Assembly (NCBI GenBank): GCA_049320945.1
Contig: JBMOQT010000041.1
Location: 1 to 17,606, forward strand
DNA length: 17,606 nt
Source: DYIB01 sp049320945
GTDB taxonomy: Bacteria; Pseudomonadota; Gammaproteobacteria; Burkholderiales; Rhodocyclaceae
Reading direction: 5' to 3'
Positions within the stretch are counted from its first letter, which is position 1. Each line of letters starts with the position of its first letter. The notes beneath the pieces were generated by a model, which worked only from the letters and a program-made list of their open reading frames with translations, made no database searches and was not told the DNA's origin. Below are positions 14,144 to 17,606 of this stretch, piece after piece. Made by a program: the position numbers and the translations under genes.

Positions 14144-14896
14144 TCAATACCACAACCGCACTCCGGCAACGACAGAAAACCCGCCGACGTTTTCACCCGC
14201 TCGCCGCGCGAAATCGGCGGTGTCTCCGACTTTGCGCGTCCAGTTAACGCCGATATAAGGCGCGAACTCACGCCTGATCTCGTAGCGGAGCCGCAGTCCG
14301 AAGGTGAGATCGTTGATTCCATGTCCGATGCGGCGTGCAGCGTCTTCGGCCGCCGAAAAATTGGTTTCGAAGTGGGATTGAAGGATGAGGCGCTGCGTGA
14401 AAAGCAGATCCGTCTCCGCCTCGACGCGACCTGACATATCGTTTTTCGTGTTGAGAAACATCATCGCCTCGATGTCGAACCAGTAGGGCGCGATGCCTTG
14501 TATGCCAAGGACCGCGGAATTGCGCGAGGGTGAAGGTCTGGGCTCGTTGCGCACGCCCGCCTGCACATGCCAGAAGGGAGCGATACGCCGCGCGTACAGA
14601 AGCTGCACGTCACCGTCATCGACACGTCCGCGTTCACCGTTGCCCTCTGATTTGATCCACAGTTTGTTGTAATCACCGCCGATCCACCCTTGTGCGTCCC
14701 AGTTCCACGTGTTTAACCCGCCTTGCCGGCGGTATTCGAGTCGGTCCGCCAGGAGAAACGTGCGGATCGATTGATCTGACACGGGACTCGGCCACTCTTT
14801 AGGCGGCAACGGAAACGGCTTCTCCTGCGCGTGCACAGCAGGCGCGAGCACACAAAGCGTGACGGTGAGCACGTTCAAAATGGAACGAGCGGTCAT
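14144..14896 (-). CDS. copB: CopB, outer-membrane copper resistance protein
   Basis: A 250-residue protein read leftwards from ATG at 14896 to TGA at 14144-14146. It has a Sec signal peptide (cleavage after VHA23), a short Pro-rich start, and then a beta-barrel domain of the CopB family: alternating strands such as LEYRRQGG, WDAQGWIGGD, LLYARRIAPFWHVQAGVR, APYWFDIEA and LRYEIRREFAPYIGVNW, ending in RLWY with the aromatic C-terminus typical of outer-membrane barrels. In Pseudomonas CopB a Met/His-rich repeat precedes the barrel; here it is absent, so the mature N-terminus is only about 25 residues before the barrel. The start overlaps the copA stop by 4 nt and has AAAGGAAG upstream. CopB is thought to bind or retain copper at the outer membrane together with CopA. 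Confidence 0.93.
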   Translation of the reverse strand: MTARSILNVLTVTLCVLAPAVHAQEKPFPLPPKEWPSPVSDQSIRTFLLADRLEYRRQGGLNTWNWDAQGWIGGDYNKLWIKSEGNGERGRVDDGDVQLLYARRIAPFWHVQAGVRNEPRPSPSRNSAVLGIQGIAPYWFDIEAMMFLNTKNDMSGRVEAETDLLFTQRLILQSHFETNFSAAEDAARRIGHGINDLTFGLRLRYEIRREFAPYIGVNWTRKVGDTADFARRAGENVGGFSVVAGVRLWY

Positions 14897-16794
14897 GTGA
14901 GCTTCCTTTGAGGTGCTCCGGAGACGTTCACGAACCGAAACATTCCCATCTCCATGTGGAAAAGCACGTGGCAATGGAAGGCGAAGTTCCCCGGCTCGTC
15001 GTATGTGAAGTCGAATGAAAGCCGCTCCGCGGGCTTCACGTTGATGGTGTGTTTGCGCGGCTTGTGCGCGAGACCTGCGCCGTTATCGATCTCCATGAAC
15101 ACGCCATGCAGATGCATCGGGTGCTCCATCATGGTGTCGTTCACGAGCGTGATGCGCACGCGCTCGCCTACGCGAAAGCGTGGCGGATCACCCGATTCGG
15201 AGAACTTCAGCCCGTCCATGCCCCAAATGAACGCTTCCATGTCGCCCGTTAGGTGGATCTCGATTTCGCGCTCGTGCGGGCGCGGATCGGGGGACGGCTC
15301 GAGCGCCTTGAGATCGTTGTAGACGAGGACGCGGTGCCCGACATCATGCAGGCCCGTCCCGGGCTCGCCGAGGCGGTTACGCTGCACCATCGCGACCATC
15401 TGATTGCCGGGACCGTGCGTATCGGGACCATGTCTTCCGTTGATCGGACTGGCCATTCCCGGCATCGCCTTCATCTGCATGTCGCCATGCTGCATTCCGG
15501 GCATCGGCTTCATCTGCATGTCACCATGTTCCATGCCAGCCATCGATTTCATCTGCGCGTCCCCGTGTTGCCTGGCTGGCACCGCCTTTTGTTCGCTGGC
15601 GCCATGGTTCATGCCGCCCATCTTCATGCCAGGCATGTTCATGTTTTCCATGTCCATCCCCATGTCGACCATGGTGCGGAGCGGCCGCTCGCGCAGCTTC
15701 GGCACTGGCGCCGACATACCAGCATGCGGTGCGAGCGTGCCGCGCCCATAGCCGCTGCGATCCATCGCTTCGGCGAATATCGTGTACGCCTGCTCTCCTG
15801 ATGGCTGGACAATCACGTCGTAGGTTTCCGCGATTGCGATCTGGAACTCGTCGACCGTTACCGGCTGGACGTTTTGCCCGTCCGCCTGGACGATCGTCAT
15901 GGGCAGACCCGGAATACGCACATTAAAGTGGGAGTTGGCTGCGGAATTGATAAAGCGCAGTCGTACGCGCTCACCGGGGCTAAAGAGCGCCGTCCAGTTG
16001 CCATCGGGCGGCAAACCGTTCACGAGATACGTGTAGGCCGCGCCGGTTACATCGAGTATGTCCGTTGGATTCATGCGCATGCGGCCCCACATGGCGCGCT
16101 CCGAGAAAGTCTCCTTGAAACCATTGGCCTTCGCCTCTCGGAAAAAGTCTCCGATCGTGCGCTGCTGGAAGTTGAAGTAGCCGCTGCGCTTTTTCAACAC
16201 CGCCAAAACGCGGTGTGGGTCGCGAAAAGTCCAATCCGAGAGCACGATCACGTGCTCACGATCGAAGGCGACGGGATCGGCCTTGAGCGGTTCCATAATG
16301 AGGGGTGCGTAGAAGCCCTGCTGCTCCTGCAGCGATGAATGACTATGGTACCAGTAGGTTCCACTCTGCCGCACTGGAAATCGATATGTGAAGGTCTCAC
16401 CCGGCGCAATGCCGGGAAAACTTACGCCCGGGACGCCGTCCATTTCGGACGGGACCAGGATGCCGTGCCAATGGATCGAGGTGGTCTCCTCGAGCCGGTT
16501 CGTCACGCGCAATGTCGCAATCTCGCCTTCGCGAAACCGCAGAAGCGGTCCGGGCAGCGTGCCGTTGATCGTGACGGCACTCCCGTGCTGGCCGGCAAAA
16601 CCAAAGGGCGTCCGGGCAATCACGAGCTCGGCTACATTGCTCCCGCTTACGCGGATCTCGCCACCCGAAGCCGGGAGCGACTGCGCGTACGCGGGGGCAA
16701 GACCGCGAAATACCTGCAGTAATCCGAGCGCCGCTGTCGTTCGAAGAAAGCGGCGCCGCCCGTGCAGAGTCGGGTCTTTGGCTACGGACTCCAT
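14893..16794 (-). CDS. copA: CopA, Tat-exported three-domain multicopper oxidase
   Basis: A 633-residue periplasmic oxidase. ATG 16794 follows a GGAGACGAC site, and the Tat motif R13-R-R-F-L-R is near the N-terminus with cleavage probably after AYA37. Copper motifs: HWHG at 108-111, WYHSHS soon after, HPMHLHG at 558-564, and HCH-x3-H-x4-M at 607-618 (Cys608, His613, Met618). The wide spacing shows the normal three-domain layout. Residues 375-447 are Met-rich, ending in three 13-residue repeats of the type HGDMQMKxMPGM, which should bind many copper ions. CopA of this family oxidises Cu(I) and sequesters copper in the periplasm. Its TGA overlaps the copB ATG. An upstream in-frame TTG at 16854 lacks an RBS and would bury the Tat signal. 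Not the P-type ATPase of the same name. Confidence 0.96.
   Translation of the reverse strand: MESVAKDPTLHGRRRFLRTTAALGLLQVFRGLAPAYAQSLPASGGEIRVSGSNVAELVIARTPFGFAGQHGSAVTINGTLPGPLLRFREGEIATLRVTNRLEETTSIHWHGILVPSEMDGVPGVSFPGIAPGETFTYRFPVRQSGTYWYHSHSSLQEQQGFYAPLIMEPLKADPVAFDREHVIVLSDWTFRDPHRVLAVLKKRSGYFNFQQRTIGDFFREAKANGFKETFSERAMWGRMRMNPTDILDVTGAAYTYLVNGLPPDGNWTALFSPGERVRLRFINSAANSHFNVRIPGLPMTIVQADGQNVQPVTVDEFQIAIAETYDVIVQPSGEQAYTIFAEAMDRSGYGRGTLAPHAGMSAPVPKLRERPLRTMVDMGMDMENMNMPGMKMGGMNHGASEQKAVPARQHGDAQMKSMAGMEHGDMQMKPMPGMQHGDMQMKAMPGMASPINGRHGPDTHGPGNQMVAMVQRNRLGEPGTGLHDVGHRVLVYNDLKALEPSPDPRPHEREIEIHLTGDMEAFIWGMDGLKFSESGDPPRFRVGERVRITLVNDTMMEHPMHLHGVFMEIDNGAGLAHKPRKHTINVKPAERLSFDFTYDEPGNFAFHCHVLFHMEMGMFRFVNVSGAPQRKLT
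15454..15570 (-). repeat. three tandem 39-bp repeats encoding the Met-rich linker of CopA
   Basis: Three in-frame 39-bp units (15454-15492, 15493-15531, 15532-15570) encode 13-residue repeats at CopA residues 409-447, each starting [Q/E]HGD and ending M-x-G-M. The two units nearest the C-terminus are closest to each other; the first has Ala and Ser substitutions (HGDAQMKSMAGM). Unit number can change by slippage and would alter copper-binding capacity. Confidence 0.9.
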
Positions 16795-17066
16795 GTCGTC
16801 TCCGATCAGGTTCACGCTCACGTACCGCTCATGCGGCGGCAGCTTTTTGCACAACGCTCGCAGGCTTTAGAACCGGGCCTGCTCTTCATCGGGGAAAATA
16901 GCCGAGTTGTTTGGGTAGTCGGGGCCATAGCGTCTGGCAATCCAGCGGCTCAATTACCCCAATGGGCTCACGGTACGCCGATCTCTGACAAGCGCAGCAA
17001 CAGGCTCAGCGCGCGTACCCCGGCCGCTGCTGCAATAAGTTTCTGTTGTTTTTCATACTACATTCT
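16795..17066. other. region upstream of copA without a recognised gene
   Basis: No coding frame here is convincing on either strand. It should contain the leftward copA promoter. On the minus strand I see only weak -10-like hexamers (for example TATTTT near 16896-16901) and no clear CopR or CueR box. Composition is lower in GC than the left part of the window. Confidence 0.4.
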
Positions 17067-17287
17067 CTGGGCAAAAATACCAGCGACCATGAATACCCAG
17101 AACCAGCTTGAGGAAGAAGCGGCTCAAGCGCGACCAGCTTGCCTCGTTCTTCGCCAACCCGCCGCCCTGCCTGATCGGCATGGAAGCGTGCGGCAGCGCG
17201 CACACTGGGCGCGCAAGCTCAAAGCGTATGAACATTGCGTGAAGCTGACGATCCCCGCAGTTCGTCAAGCCCTACGTCAAGACGAAT
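17067..17287 (+). pseudogene. remnant of an IS110-family transposase (N-terminal part)
   Basis: Three frames together give the N-terminal DEDD-domain region of an IS110-family transposase. Frame one gives L-G-K-N-T at 17067-17081. Frame two gives KKRLKRDQLASFF then PPPCLIGMEACGSAH at 17114-17203, a very characteristic IS110 block. After a 1-nt loss the next frame gives WARKLKAYEHCVKLTI at 17206-17253, and after one further base QFVKPYVKTN at 17258-17287, where similarity stops. With at least three frame breaks and no C-terminal half, it cannot encode an active enzyme. It lies between copAB and the GDCCVxC gene, marking a past insertion or recombination point. The fragment's ends and the IS1111 subgroup are not resolved. 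Confidence 0.8.
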
Positions 17288-17371
17288 TGAAATCTCCGTG
17301 CCTCGAATCCCTGGGTTACGGGGTTTATCATGGGATGTTCCACTGCACTGTACTGCCGACCGGAGGTCGCG

Positions 17372-17437
17372 ATGACACCCATCCTGATGCTGCCAGCCTC
17401 GTTTGGTCCCGCCGGGATCAGAGGGACGACAAGATGA
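17372..17437 (+). CDS. 21-residue leader ORF overlapping the GDCCVxC gene
   Basis: ATG 17372 has GGAGG at 17362-17366, 5 nt upstream, a strong site. The frame (starting M-T-P-I-L-M-L-P) runs 21 codons to TGA at 17435-17437, which overlaps the next ATG at 17434 as ATGA. This arrangement favours translational coupling, so the peptide may serve as a leader that delivers ribosomes. No function can be given to the peptide. Confidence 0.4.
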   Translation: MTPILMLPASFGPAGIRGTTR

Positions 17438-17606
17438 GCACGGTGCGGCTGCAATCCCTGCTCACCTGTCCCCGTTGCGGCCAGTACTTCTACGAGTGCC
17501 CGGCCTGCCACGAACTGCTTCGGCCCAAGGCCGGGGACTGCTGCGTGTTCTGCTCCTACGGCGACGTGCCCTGCCCGCCGGTCCAGGAGCAAGGAAAGCG
17601 GAAGGA
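17434..17606 (+). CDS. GDCCVxC-domain putative metal-binding protein, 3' end missing
   Basis: The frame from ATG 17434 is open to the window end (57 codons). Cysteines are arranged as C12-P-R-C15, C22-P-A-C25 and the family signature G34-D-C36-C37-V-F-C40-S-Y-G, then V-P-C47-P-P. From memory this signature defines the 'GDCCVxC domain-containing (seleno)protein' family, small proteins often found on mobile elements with metal genes; here all positions are Cys codons. Compared with the members I remember, the stretch between C15 and FYEC is shorter by about a dozen residues and lacks the usual MPTDACQ segment, so one Cys is missing. GAGGGA lies about 9 nt upstream of the ATG. Binding of zinc or another thiophilic metal is probable from the cysteine pairs; the true role is unknown. 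Confidence 0.75.
   Translation, partial: MSTVRLQSLLTCPRCGQYFYECPACHELLRPKAGDCCVFCSYGDVPCPPVQEQGKRK

Overview
The window is a very GC-rich stretch of a proteobacterial chromosome or large plasmid. It is most like a betaproteobacterium, judging from the CzcI-like protein, the CusF-fused CusB and the IS110-type remnant; I cannot name a genus. Almost every recognisable gene concerns copper (and probably silver) handling in the periplasm and outer membrane, so this reads as a metal-resistance island.

Layout, left to right. (1) 1-3662, plus strand: the 3' end of a protein with a CusF copper-binding domain, a CusC/TolC-like outer-membrane lipoprotein, a Tat-exported two-domain multicopper oxidase, and a small secreted cupredoxin. 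They are tightly spaced and look like one operon. (2) 3663-4060: an intergenic region with a strong hairpin, a 19-codon mini-ORF and a perfect TATAAT hexamer. (3) 4061-5310, plus strand: a CzcI-like small secreted protein, a CopG/DUF411 protein and a cysteine-rich protein of unknown function. (4) 5573-12032, plus strand: cusF, cusC, cusB (fused to a C-terminal CusF domain) and cusA, a complete Cu(I)/Ag(I) RND tripartite efflux pump with the substrate methionines conserved. (5) 12033-14080, plus strand: a run of 18 C, a tiny ORF split by an in-frame UGA, a lipoprotein alpha/beta hydrolase with Asp at the nucleophile elbow, and an unknown ORF. (6) 14144-16794, minus strand: copA (three-domain, Met-rich multicopper oxidase) and copB (outer-membrane protein), overlapping by 4 nt, in DNA of visibly lower GC. 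(7) 16795-17606: a decayed IS110-family transposase fragment, a 21-codon leader ORF and the start of a GDCCVxC-family protein cut by the window end.

How they work together (family knowledge plus inference). CusF-type domains and the CusB N-terminal methionines take Cu(I) in the periplasm and hand it to CusA, which exports it through CusC. The two multicopper oxidases would oxidise toxic Cu(I) to Cu(II); the cupredoxin and CopG-like protein would bind or shuttle copper. CopB is an outer-membrane partner of CopA. No copper regulator (CueR, CusRS or CopRS type) is visible, so control must come from outside the window. The lower-GC copAB block next to a broken transposase suggests the island was assembled from at least two sources.

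I do not see a convincing wholly new system. The best leads are the two-domain oxidase with its operon partners, the UGA-interrupted mini-ORF behind a C18 tract, the Asp-elbow hydrolase lipoprotein, the cysteine-rich ORF beside the CopG-like gene, and the shortened GDCCVxC protein with a translationally coupled leader ORF.
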